This document shows, in pieces, positions 14,795 through 21,631 of a stretch of DNA of 37,803 nucleotides. This stretch comes from Kofleriaceae bacterium (GTDB lineage Bacteria > Myxococcota_A > Polyangia > Haliangiales > Haliangiaceae). The stretch is from NCBI GenBank assembly GCA_022842285.1, contig JALHPV010000033.1, positions 1 through 37,803 on the forward strand. Reading direction: 5' to 3'. The position numbers and the translations under genes were made by a program. The number at the start of each line of letters is the position of its first letter. Position 1 is the stretch's first letter. The notes under the pieces are model-generated. The model was not told where the DNA came from, ran no database searches, and was given only the letters and a program-made list of their open reading frames with translations.

Positions 14795-15193
14795 ATGTTG
14801 ATGCCACCCGTCGACCGCTACATGACGCGTGTCCCCGTGACGATCGAACCAGGATCGTCGCTCGCCACGGCCCGCGAGATGATGACGTTGCGCATGATCC
14901 ATCACCTGCCCGTCGTCGAGCACGGGAACCTCGTCGGCATCCTGTCGGAGCGCGACGTCGAGGTCCTCGCGGCCATCCCCGGTGTCGATCTCGGTCACGT
15001 CGAGGTGTGTCGAGTGATGGGCCGGCCCCACGCCGTGTGGAGCGAGAGCGGCCTCGACTCCGTCGCGGAGCTGATGCGAGAGCAGGGCTGCGACGCCGTG
15101 GTCGTGCGCGACCAGCGGGGCCTCAAGGGCATCTTCACCGTCGTCGACGCGCTCGGCGCCCTCGACGACGTTCTCCAACGTGCGACCGCCTGA
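14795..15193 (+). CDS. CBS-domain pair protein
   Basis: A 132-residue protein with two CBS motifs: DRYMTRVPVTIEPGSSLATA, HHLPVVEHGNLVGILSERD, then VMGRPHAVWSESGLDSVAEL, CDAVVVRDQRGLKGIFTVVD. ATG at 14795 is preferred because AAGGAG (14781-14786) is correctly spaced; an in-frame GTG at 14786 falls inside that ribosome binding site. Sandwiched between USP genes, it resembles the mycobacterial hypoxic-response CBS protein Hrp1 in context, which is an analogy only. It probably binds adenine nucleotides. Confidence 0.9.
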   Translation: MLMPPVDRYMTRVPVTIEPGSSLATAREMMTLRMIHHLPVVEHGNLVGILSERDVEVLAAIPGVDLGHVEVCRVMGRPHAVWSESGLDSVAELMREQGCDAVVVRDQRGLKGIFTVVDALGALDDVLQRATA

Positions 15194-15205
15194 CCAAGGA
15201 ACCAC

Positions 15206-15778
15206 ATGTCCATCAAGCACCAGATCGTCGTTGCTTTCGACTTCTCACCGAGCTCCGAGTACGCACTCGCGAGCGCCATCGACGTGGTGGCCCGCACTGC
15301 CGGGCACGAGCTTCACATCGTGTCGATCCTCGATCGCAGCGGCGGCAAGCTCTTCCACACGCACGCCGAGATCTCGTACGAGCATGCCGATGAAGTCCAC
15401 GCCGCCATCATCGAGCGCATCCGCGAAGCGTTCGTCGGCAAGCCGAACGCCGCCGAGATCGATGTCTGTGTCCATGTTCGCATCGGCAAGCCTGTCGACG
15501 AGATCCTCGCGGTCGCCAGTGATGTCGGGGCCGACTACATCTTCGTCGGCTCCCACGGGCTGACCGGCGTCGAGCGCGTCCTGCTGGGCTCGGTCTCCGA
15601 GCGAGTCGTGCGCGAAGCGAAATGTCCGGTGATGGTCGTCAGGCCTCGTACGTATCCAAACGTCGAGCGCATGCACGTCATCGAGTACCCGCACGAGCGC
15701 AAGCCGTTTCATCCCCCGCACCGCTACAAGTACACGGACAATCGCGTCATCAAGCGCCCCGACGAGTGGCCGATCTAG
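15206..15778 (+). CDS. Universal stress protein with C-terminal extension
   Basis: A 190-residue protein. Residues 1-150 form one USP domain (VAFDFSPSSEYAL; ATP loop GSHGLTGVERVLLGSVSERVV). About 40 extra residues follow (YPNVERMHVIEYPHERKPF..., rich in His, Tyr and Arg), an unusual charged tail that may mediate contacts. AAGGA precedes the ATG by 7 nt. It follows the CBS gene by 12 bp in the same operon. Confidence 0.9.
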   Translation: MSIKHQIVVAFDFSPSSEYALASAIDVVARTAGHELHIVSILDRSGGKLFHTHAEISYEHADEVHAAIIERIREAFVGKPNAAEIDVCVHVRIGKPVDEILAVASDVGADYIFVGSHGLTGVERVLLGSVSERVVREAKCPVMVVRPRTYPNVERMHVIEYPHERKPFHPPHRYKYTDNRVIKRPDEWPI

Positions 15779-15795
15779 CCAGGTCGGCTCGAACG

Positions 15796-15811
15796 TGGAC
15801 GCGGGGTTGCA
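15796..15811 (+). promoter_or_regulatory. Putative sigma54 promoter of the second tandem USP
   Basis: TGGACGCGGGGTTGCA: TGG, exact GG-N10-GC spacing and a perfect TTGCA; the -24 box is weaker after TGG. Its first base is 28 nt before the ATG at 15824. GGAG at 15814-15817 would lie upstream of a leaderless start. Confidence 0.48.
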
Positions 15812-15823
15812 ATGGAGTCCGTC

Positions 15824-16702
15824 ATGGCTCCAACGAAGATTCTGTGTCCCGTCGACTTCTCGCCCGGATCTCGGCGGGCGCTGCTCACCGCGGTCCGCAT
15901 CGCTGCCGAGACGGGAGCGGAGCTGGTGGTCGTCCACGCCTGGTACATCCCGGCCAGCGCGTACTCCGTCGAAGCGCCATTCTCGCCGGACCTCACCCAG
16001 CAGATCGTCATCGATGCGGAGAAGCGCCTCGCGGACATCCTGGCCGAGCAGCGCGCGGGCGGTCTCACCAAGGTGTCGGTCAAGCTCCTGAATGGCGTCC
16101 CGTGGGCGCAGGTCGTGACGGAGCTCGAGACCGAGCCTTATGACCTGTGCGTGCTGGGGACCCAGGGACGAACGGGGCTCGCGCGGATCCTCCTGGGCTC
16201 GGTGGCCGCGAAGATCGTCCGCCATGCACCATGCTCGGTCCTCGCCGTGCGCCCCGACTCCGAGGCCAAGCCGTACAGCCACGTGCTCGTGCCCACGGAC
16301 TTCTCACCGCAGGCGCACCACGCGCTCGACATCGCTCCGCAGTTCGTCGCACGCGGCGGCACGATCACGCTGATGCACGTGATCGAGGTGCCGGTGGACT
16401 ACTCGGGGGCGGTCCCGATCGGCGACTTCGTGCGTGACATCGACAAGCATGCCTCGAACACGCTCGAGGCCGAAGCGAAGCGCCTCGTGACCACTACCTC
16501 CGTTCCCATCTCCACCACGGCGCGCATCGGGTACGCGGGGGTCGAGACGCTGGCAGCGATCGCGGCGGATCCGACGATCGATCTGGTCGTCGTGGGGACA
16601 CATGGGCGCACGGGCCTCAAGCGCGTGCTCCTCGGCTCGGTCGCCGAGAAGGTCATGCGTCACGCCCACTGTCCGGTGCTCGTTGCGCGGAAGCGCGGCT
16701 GA
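15824..16702 (+). CDS. Tandem universal stress protein (two USP domains)
   Basis: A 292-residue protein with two UspA domains, each with the strand-1 aspartate (ILCPVDFSPGS; VLVPTDFSPQA) and a full ATP loop (GTQGRTGLARILLGS; GTHGRTGLKRVLLGS). It resembles the tandem USP at 9964-10839 in domain order and motifs, so one probably arose from the other. The ATG at 15824 (MAPTKILCPVDFS) is chosen over one at 15812 because it matches the start of the paralogue, has GGAG 6 nt before it, and is 28 nt from a -24/-12 element. A short gap separates it from the preceding USP. Confidence 0.92.
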   Translation: MAPTKILCPVDFSPGSRRALLTAVRIAAETGAELVVVHAWYIPASAYSVEAPFSPDLTQQIVIDAEKRLADILAEQRAGGLTKVSVKLLNGVPWAQVVTELETEPYDLCVLGTQGRTGLARILLGSVAAKIVRHAPCSVLAVRPDSEAKPYSHVLVPTDFSPQAHHALDIAPQFVARGGTITLMHVIEVPVDYSGAVPIGDFVRDIDKHASNTLEAEAKRLVTTTSVPISTTARIGYAGVETLAAIAADPTIDLVVVGTHGRTGLKRVLLGSVAEKVMRHAHCPVLVARKRG

Positions 16703-17042
16703 AGATCTGCCGGCTCAGCACCGCGAGCTCGTGCCAGACCTGAGAGTTCGTGGGCGCGAGGTTCGCGATCGCTGAGGACGCGGCGGAGAGCGCCCCTGTC
16801 TCGGGCGAGGCGACGGCGCACAGCTTCGCGCACGCCCGCTCGCCACTCCCGTCATCGCCCCGGCGGGGGCTGCGCCACGAGGGGCGGGAACCACGTCGCC
16901 ATCGAGCTCCGCGCTGTGGGCGCATCGTCGAGACGTGGGGCATGTGAGACGCGTGGCTCTCAGACGCCGGAGCAGCTGGCTTGCATGACGGCACGGCACC
17001 GATCGGCGGCTCGGGACGTGCAGCCCTGCGCCTCGGGGGGCG
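16703..17042. other. 340-bp region without an assigned gene
   Basis: Between the tandem USP and the RsbRD-type kinase there is no convincing plus-strand gene. On the minus strand an open frame runs through most of it and contains a plausible-looking stretch (near 16720-16800), but it has no clear start, extends into both neighbours, and shows no family motif. No -24/-12 element at the island spacing precedes the kinase start at 17043. Confidence 0.5.
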
Positions 17043-18398
17043 ATGCTTCACGAGTTTCTTGCGACGAACGAGCACGAGCTCGCACGACGATGTCACGCCA
17101 AGGTGATCGCGCGGATGGCGCCAAAGGCTGTCTCCGCGCAGGACCATGGGGTCGCGGAGTTGATCCGGCAGCTGATCGAGACCCTGCGCAGCGAGCATGG
17201 AGTTGGTCTGGATGTGGTGCCCCTGCAGATCGGTGAGGCGGCCGAGCGCCATGGTCTCGCGTTGCTGCGGGCCGGGTATACGGTCGGCGAGCTCGTGCAC
17301 GACTACGGGGACCTGTGTCAGGCCCTCACCGAGCTCGCCCACGAAAAACGGGCCGCGATCTCCGTCGAAGAGTTCCGCACCTTCAATCGGTGCCTCGACG
17401 ATGCGATCGCCGAGTCGGTCACCGAGTTTGGCCGCGGTCGCGACCTGGCGGTGGCCGAGGTCGGCGCGGCGACCTTCAACGCCCGTCTCGGTTCACTCGC
17501 GCACGAGCTGCGGAATCACCTGAGCACCGCGACGCTCGCGTTCAGCGCCGTGCAGACGGGGTCCGTGGCGCTGAATGGCTCGACCGCCGGGTTGGTCATG
17601 GTCGGCTTGAACAATGCCTGCGACCTCATCGATCGCGCGCTCGCAGAAGTCCGCGCCACGGCCTTGCCCATGTTCAACGAGACCGTCCCTCTCGAGGAGA
17701 TCCTCGACCCGGTCGTGCTTGCGGCCAACATGGCTGCGGTCGCGCGCGACGTGTCCGTGTCGACCTCGGTCGATCCAGGCCTCGTGGTTCACGGCGATCG
17801 ACTGGTACTCGGCGCCGCCATCTTCAACATCCTGCAGAATGCCGTGAAGTTCACGCATCCGCAGGGGCGGATCTCGCTGCGGGGGTATCCCGCGAAGGAT
17901 CGCATCCTCATCGAGGTCTCGGACGAATGCGGCGGGTTGCCGCCGGGCGTGCCCGAGAAGCTGTTCCAGCCCTTCGTGCAGGCGGGCCGCGATCGGACGG
18001 GCGTCGGGCTCGGACTGTCCATCAGCCGGCGCGGCGTCGAGGCCAACGGTGGCACGCTGTCAGTACGAGACGTTCCCGGCGTGGGATGTGTATTCACGAT
18101 CGATCTGCCACGTCCTCCGCTCGCGATCGCTACGCCGTCGGTGGTGGTCCGGGCCAAGCGGCTCGCCTACGTGGCGCGCGACAGCATCCTCGGGTTGCTG
18201 AAGGACGACGAGCTCGCGCGGGTAAGTGCCGTGCAGACGGTCACCGACGACGACGAGTATCTCGATCTCGAGCGTCTCGACCGAGGCATCCAGAAGGCTC
18301 CGCTGCCGAGTCGCGTCGCTTCTCATGTGGTGCCCCGGAGCGTGGTGTCGAACGAGACCTGGCGGAAGATCATCGACGTGCTGGGCGTGATGCCTTAG
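17043..18398 (+). CDS. Histidine kinase with RsbRD-like N-terminal domain
   Basis: A 451-residue soluble protein. Residues 1-135 are all-helical and resemble the RsbRD N-terminal domain (FLATNEHELARRCHAKV, RHGLALLRAGYTVGELVHDYGDLCQAL). HisKA has H154 in SLAHELRNHLS. HATPase has N-box NILQNAVKFTHP, G1 DECGGLPPG (Gly-poor) and G2 TGVGLGLSISRRGVEANGG. About 80 residues of unrecognised sequence follow (KDDELARVSAVQTVTDDDEY..., GVQKAPLP-like segment IQKAPLPSRVASHVVPR). The kinase may respond to general stress as RsbR-type sensors do. It has no adjacent response regulator, so its target could be one of the receivers of the 2043-7739 operon. Convergent with the haemerythrin gene. Confidence 0.85.
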   Translation: MLHEFLATNEHELARRCHAKVIARMAPKAVSAQDHGVAELIRQLIETLRSEHGVGLDVVPLQIGEAAERHGLALLRAGYTVGELVHDYGDLCQALTELAHEKRAAISVEEFRTFNRCLDDAIAESVTEFGRGRDLAVAEVGAATFNARLGSLAHELRNHLSTATLAFSAVQTGSVALNGSTAGLVMVGLNNACDLIDRALAEVRATALPMFNETVPLEEILDPVVLAANMAAVARDVSVSTSVDPGLVVHGDRLVLGAAIFNILQNAVKFTHPQGRISLRGYPAKDRILIEVSDECGGLPPGVPEKLFQPFVQAGRDRTGVGLGLSISRRGVEANGGTLSVRDVPGVGCVFTIDLPRPPLAIATPSVVVRAKRLAYVARDSILGLLKDDELARVSAVQTVTDDDEYLDLERLDRGIQKAPLPSRVASHVVPRSVVSNETWRKIIDVLGVMP

Positions 18399-18425
18399 GA
18401 AGTGCGCCGATTCGCCGCCCGACCT

Positions 18426-18905
18426 CTAGCCGCGCGCGAACCAGCGACTGACCGTCTTGCCGAGGAGATCCTGGGCCACGTGGGCCAGGTTGTCGGTGGC
18501 CCACGTGTACATCCCGCGCTCTTCACTCGCAGAGTGGGCACCGAGCGTGTCCACGAGGCGCTGCAACCGCTCGGCGCGAATCGTGGGGAGCGTGAAGTCG
18601 AGGCGGATCAGGGTCACGAGCACACGGATTCGCGTGTGCTCGTCGAAGATGCGGTCCGCATCCCGAGGCCAGTGGGCGGCATACCCGGGGAGGATGACGT
18701 GGTCCTCGGCCGCCATGTGGTCGAGCAGCTCCGCCTCGAGCCTGCCCCACACGGACAGGAGGTCCACCCGATCGTTGCCAACGCCAGCGGCGAGCAGGTC
18801 TCGACACCTCACGTCGAGCCGGTCGTGATGGTCGTACAGGAGCCGATCGACCCCCTGTCGCACTGGAGCCATGTGAGGTGCGGGCTCCTCGGTCAGCTGG
18901 CTCAT
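18426..18905 (-). CDS. Haemerythrin HHE-domain protein
   Basis: A 159-residue four-helix protein with the expected di-iron ligands: DHHDRLD near residue 25, HMAAEDH (HxxxE) near 68-72, DEHTRIR, and HSASEERGMYTW (HxxxE) in the last helix. Haemerythrins bind O2 or NO, or protect iron-sulphur and haem proteins. The ATG at 18905 (MSQLTEEPAPHM) is chosen because it lies 28 nt from a -24/-12 element and the open frame further upstream has no conserved features. It is divergent from the BON gene. An O2/NO-binding protein fits the proposed globin-kinase regulon. Confidence 0.88.
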   Translation of the reverse strand: MSQLTEEPAPHMAPVRQGVDRLLYDHHDRLDVRCRDLLAAGVGNDRVDLLSVWGRLEAELLDHMAAEDHVILPGYAAHWPRDADRIFDEHTRIRVLVTLIRLDFTLPTIRAERLQRLVDTLGAHSASEERGMYTWATDNLAHVAQDLLGKTVSRWFARG

Positions 18906-18917
18906 GTCCGCGACGCG

Positions 18918-18933
18918 TGCAAGCGCGAGCCCG
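18918..18933 (-). promoter_or_regulatory. Putative sigma54 promoter of the haemerythrin gene
   Basis: The minus strand reads CGGGCTCGCGCTTGCA: GG-N10-GC exact and a perfect TTGCA; the -24 box matches only at GG and C6/G7-like positions. Its first base is 28 nt before the ATG at 18905. Confidence 0.45.
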
Positions 18934-18958
18934 CGGCAGCGTCGGCCGTCCGACGACG

Positions 18959-18974
18959 CGGCATGCATCGTGCT
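18959..18974 (+). promoter_or_regulatory. Putative sigma54 promoter of the BON gene
   Basis: CGGCATGCATCGTGCT: GGCA, G7, exact GG-N10-GC, GTGCT. It lies 71 nt before the ATG at 19030, giving a predicted leader of about 44 nt that includes a GAGG ribosome binding site. The same 71-nt distance separates the SDR ATG from its promoter. Confidence 0.42.
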
Positions 18975-19029
18975 GTCTCCCGACCCCGAGGGCGCGGCAG
19001 GTTCGTCGCACCTCGAATCGAGGACACAG

Positions 19030-19683
19030 ATGAAGAAGACCGACATGCAATTGAAGCAAGACGTCGAAGCGGAGCTGAGCTGGGACCCGAGACTGAACGC
19101 CGCGCAGATCGGCGTGACCGTCGATCAGGGAGCGGTGTCATTGTTCGGCGCCGTCGATACCTACCCTCAGAAGTGGGCTGCCGAAGAGGCGGCCAAACGC
19201 GTGAGTGGGGTTCGCGCCGTCGCGCAAGACTTGACCGTGAAGGTCGTCGGGGAGCACGAGCGAACGGACTCCGAGATCGCCGCCGCGACGCTCAATGCGC
19301 TGAAGTGGAACGTGAATGTCCCGGCGTCCGTGATGGCGAAGGTGCAGAACGGCGCCGTGACGCTGGATGGGTCTGTCGAGTGGAACTTCGAGCGCGAGGC
19401 TGCGGAGCAGGCGGTTCGCTTCCTCACCGGCGTCGTCTCCGTCGCCAACGCCATCACGCTGAAGCCGCAGGTCTCGGCCGCCAAGGTCAAGGAGAAGGTC
19501 GAGGCCGCGCTCCAGCGGCAGGCGACATCCGACGCCAACTCGATCCACATCGAGACATCGGGCGGCAAGGTGACGATGACGGGCCATGCCTCGTCGTTCA
19601 AGAGCATCCACGATGCAACGATCGCGGCCTGGGCCGCCCCCGGCGTGACCGAGGTGGTCGACCGCATGACCAGGTCGATCTGA
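19030..19683 (+). CDS. BON-domain protein with three BON repeats
   Basis: A 217-residue protein built of three BON domains (about 5-75, 78-148 and 149-217), each with the pattern D/E-I-x-x-x-V-x-x-x-L, V-x-x-G-x-V-x-L-x-G, and a closing A...V-x-x-V. No signal peptide is visible, so it is probably cytoplasmic, unlike periplasmic OsmY. BON domains bind phospholipid or stabilise membranes under stress. The start MKKTDMQLKQDVEAEL is typical and has GAGG 6-9 nt before it. Divergent from the haemerythrin gene. Confidence 0.9.
   Translation: MKKTDMQLKQDVEAELSWDPRLNAAQIGVTVDQGAVSLFGAVDTYPQKWAAEEAAKRVSGVRAVAQDLTVKVVGEHERTDSEIAAATLNALKWNVNVPASVMAKVQNGAVTLDGSVEWNFEREAAEQAVRFLTGVVSVANAITLKPQVSAAKVKEKVEAALQRQATSDANSIHIETSGGKVTMTGHASSFKSIHDATIAAWAAPGVTEVVDRMTRSI
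19221..19237. promoter_or_regulatory. Near-dyad inside the BON gene
   Basis: CGCGCAA-gac-TTGACCG has a perfect left arm and a 5-of-7 right arm relative to the NtrC-gene dyad. It lies inside coding sequence, about 260-300 bp from the haemerythrin and BON promoter candidates. Confidence 0.2.
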
Positions 19684-19698
19684 CCCGATCGAGCGCCG

Positions 19699-19727
19699 TT
19701 GACGTTGGCGCGCGCTCGCCGCGTCAA
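19699..19727. terminator. Hairpin between the BON and alcohol dehydrogenase genes
   Basis: TTGACG-tt-GGCG-N6-CGCC-g-CGTCAA forms a stem of ten pairs with a small bulge. No T-run follows, so it may be an attenuator, mRNA stabiliser or weak terminator. Confidence 0.4.
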
Positions 19728-19778
19728 GGCGCCGCGAGACGTCCGTGTCTCAGTCCCCGACATCCGTGGAGGTGAGTC

Positions 19779-20816
19779 GTGAAGAACAGCATGCAAGCAG
19801 CCGTCGTGGAGCGCCTGGGCGAGCCGCTGACGCTCCGTGAAATCGAGAAGCCATCACCGGGTCCAGGCGAAATCCTCGTCGCGACCGAGGCGTGCGGCGT
19901 GTGCCATACGGACCTCCACGCGGCCAAGGGTGACTGGCCCGTGAAACCGCGGGTCCCGTTCGTTCCCGGGCACGAAGGCATCGGACGAGTCGCCGCGGTG
20001 GGTGCGAACGTGACGGCCGTGAAGGAGGGCGACCGCGTGGGCGTCCCGTGGCTCTATTCGGCCTGCGGCCACTGCGAGCATTGCCTGAGTGCGTGGGAGA
20101 CCGTCTGTGCCGAGGCACAGTTCGGCGGCTACACGCGCAATGGTGGCTTCGCCGAGTACATCCTCGCTGACCCGAACTACGTCGCGCATATCCCCGCCGG
20201 GCTGACACCGACGGAAGCAGCCCCGCTCATCTGCGCGGGCGTGACGACGTACAAGGGCATCAAGGTGACCGATGCCCGACCGGGCGAGTGGATCGCGATC
20301 TCCGGCGTGGGAGGACTGGGGCATCTCGGGATCCAGTACGCGAAGGCGATGGGGCTCCACGTCTGCGCCGTTGATGTCGACGACAGGAAGCTCGCCCATG
20401 CGACGCGACTCGGTGCGGATGCGGTGGTCAACGCCACCCATGGCAACGTGGTGGCCGAGGTGAAGCAGGCGACCGCCGGCGGCGCGCATGGCGTGTTGAT
20501 CACGGCGCCGTCGCTGGGCGCGTTCACCCAGGGCGTCGCGATGACGCGGAAGCGTGGCACCTGCGTGCTGGTCGGGATCCCCCCCGGGGAGTTTCCGATC
20601 CCGCTGTTCGACGTGGTCGCGAACTGCATCACCGTTCGCGGCTCGTTCGTAGGTACGCGCGAAGACATGGCGGAAGCGCTCGCGTTCGCTGCCGACGGCC
20701 GGGTCAAGGCCGACGTCGAGCTGCAGCCACTGTCCGCGATCAATCACGTGTTCGAGCGGCTCGGGCGTGGGGACGTGCCGTCGCGCGTCGTCATCGACTT
20801 CGCGCGGCAGCCGTGA
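19779..20816 (+). CDS. adhP: Zinc-dependent alcohol dehydrogenase (AdhP-like)
   Basis: A 345-residue medium-chain dehydrogenase. Catalytic zinc ligands lie in CGVCHTD (C42) and GHE (H65), with a third Cys in LICAGVTTYKG. Structural zinc is bound by C96, C99, C102 and C110. The Rossmann motif is GVGGLGHLGIQYAKAMG. Together these fit the AdhP group, which interconverts primary alcohols and aldehydes with NAD(H). The GTG at 19779 has GGAGGTGA just upstream; ATG at 19791 is the alternative. It overlaps the next membrane-protein gene by four bases. No -24/-12 element is seen, so it may be read through from the BON gene. Fermentative redox balancing would fit the island. Confidence 0.92.
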   Translation: MKNSMQAAVVERLGEPLTLREIEKPSPGPGEILVATEACGVCHTDLHAAKGDWPVKPRVPFVPGHEGIGRVAAVGANVTAVKEGDRVGVPWLYSACGHCEHCLSAWETVCAEAQFGGYTRNGGFAEYILADPNYVAHIPAGLTPTEAAPLICAGVTTYKGIKVTDARPGEWIAISGVGGLGHLGIQYAKAMGLHVCAVDVDDRKLAHATRLGADAVVNATHGNVVAEVKQATAGGAHGVLITAPSLGAFTQGVAMTRKRGTCVLVGIPPGEFPIPLFDVVANCITVRGSFVGTREDMAEALAFAADGRVKADVELQPLSAINHVFERLGRGDVPSRVVIDFARQP

Positions 20817-21625
20817 GCGGACGTCCGTCCACGATCTACACGAGTCTCGCGGCCGCGGTTCTGTTCGGAGCCATGTCGTTGGCAGGGCTGCTGATCCCGT
20901 CGATGTACGCGAGGGAGACCAGCAACTGGACGGTCCAGGCGATCGCGCAGGACTGGTTCGATCTGACGGTCGCCGTGCCGTGCTTGGTGCTCGGGGCCAT
21001 CTTGGCCGCGCGGGGGTCGATGCCAGGCGTCCTCGTGCTCGGCGGCGCGCTGCTCTACGCCGTGTACACGCTGCTGATCTACACGCTCGCGATCCACCTG
21101 AACGCGATGTTCCTCGTGTACTGCGCGACGTTGGGACTCGCCCTCTTCTCGTTGATCACGCTGGCGCGCTCGACCGCATCCGAAGCCGTGCAGGCCGCGT
21201 TCGGGCCGCGGGTACCACGGCGGCTCGTCGCCGGCTTCCTCGTCTTCGTCGGCATCGCGTTCGGGGCGGTGTGGCTCTCCGAGCTGGTGCCCGCTGCGCT
21301 CTCCGGCGAGCCCCCTCCGAGCCTGGTCGCGACCGGGTTGTTCACGAATCCGATCCACGTCATCGACCTGTCGTTCGTTCTGCCGCTGCACGTGGTGGCA
21401 GGCGTCGCCTTGTGGCGGCGGCGTCCTCTCGGCTTTCTGCTGGCCCCCGTCCTGCTCGGCTTCGGTGTGCTCATGACCTCCACGATCGCGGTTCTCGCCG
21501 TGATGATGGAGCGGCAGGGAGTCGCCCAGGGCGGCTATCCGGTGGCGGTCGCGATGGCCGGCGTCGCGGCGGTGTCGCTCGCGCTCTTGCTGTGGCTGCT
21601 CTCCACCCGTCTCCGGGCTCGCTGA
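20813..21625 (+). CDS. Integral membrane protein of unknown function
   Basis: A 270-residue protein with about seven hydrophobic segments (for example LAAAVLFGAMSLAGLLIP, FDLTVAVPCLVLGAILAA, VLVLGGALLYAVYTLLIYTLA, LLAPVLLGFGVLMTSTIAVLA, AGVAAVSLALLLWLL). No catalytic or metal motif stands out and no family is recognised. The GTG start overlaps the stop of the alcohol dehydrogenase gene, so the two are translationally coupled. It converges on the OsmC gene with 6 bp between stops. Confidence 0.8.
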   Translation: MSGRPSTIYTSLAAAVLFGAMSLAGLLIPSMYARETSNWTVQAIAQDWFDLTVAVPCLVLGAILAARGSMPGVLVLGGALLYAVYTLLIYTLAIHLNAMFLVYCATLGLALFSLITLARSTASEAVQAAFGPRVPRRLVAGFLVFVGIAFGAVWLSELVPAALSGEPPPSLVATGLFTNPIHVIDLSFVLPLHVVAGVALWRRRPLGFLLAPVLLGFGVLMTSTIAVLAVMMERQGVAQGGYPVAVAMAGVAAVSLALLLWLLSTRLRAR

Positions 21626-21631
21626 TCCCCA

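Noticed and set aside
17015-17030. Possible -12-like box (CCTGCG) at the island spacing before the RsbRD kinase
   Set aside because: The -24 GG is absent at the required distance (GG to GC spacing is 12, not 10).
16653-17342. 229-codon minus-strand frame across the 340-bp gap
   Set aside because: It starts inside the RsbRD-type kinase and ends inside the USP, with no motif or ribosome binding site. The centre is noted as a possible remnant only.
18402-19775. 457-codon frame across the haemerythrin and BON genes
   Set aside because: It covers two genes on opposite strands in the wrong frame and has no domain.
19684-19778. Search for a -24/-12 motif before the alcohol dehydrogenase gene
   Set aside because: No GG-N10-GC occurs with a good -24 or -12 box. 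The gene was not counted as a direct member of the motif set.
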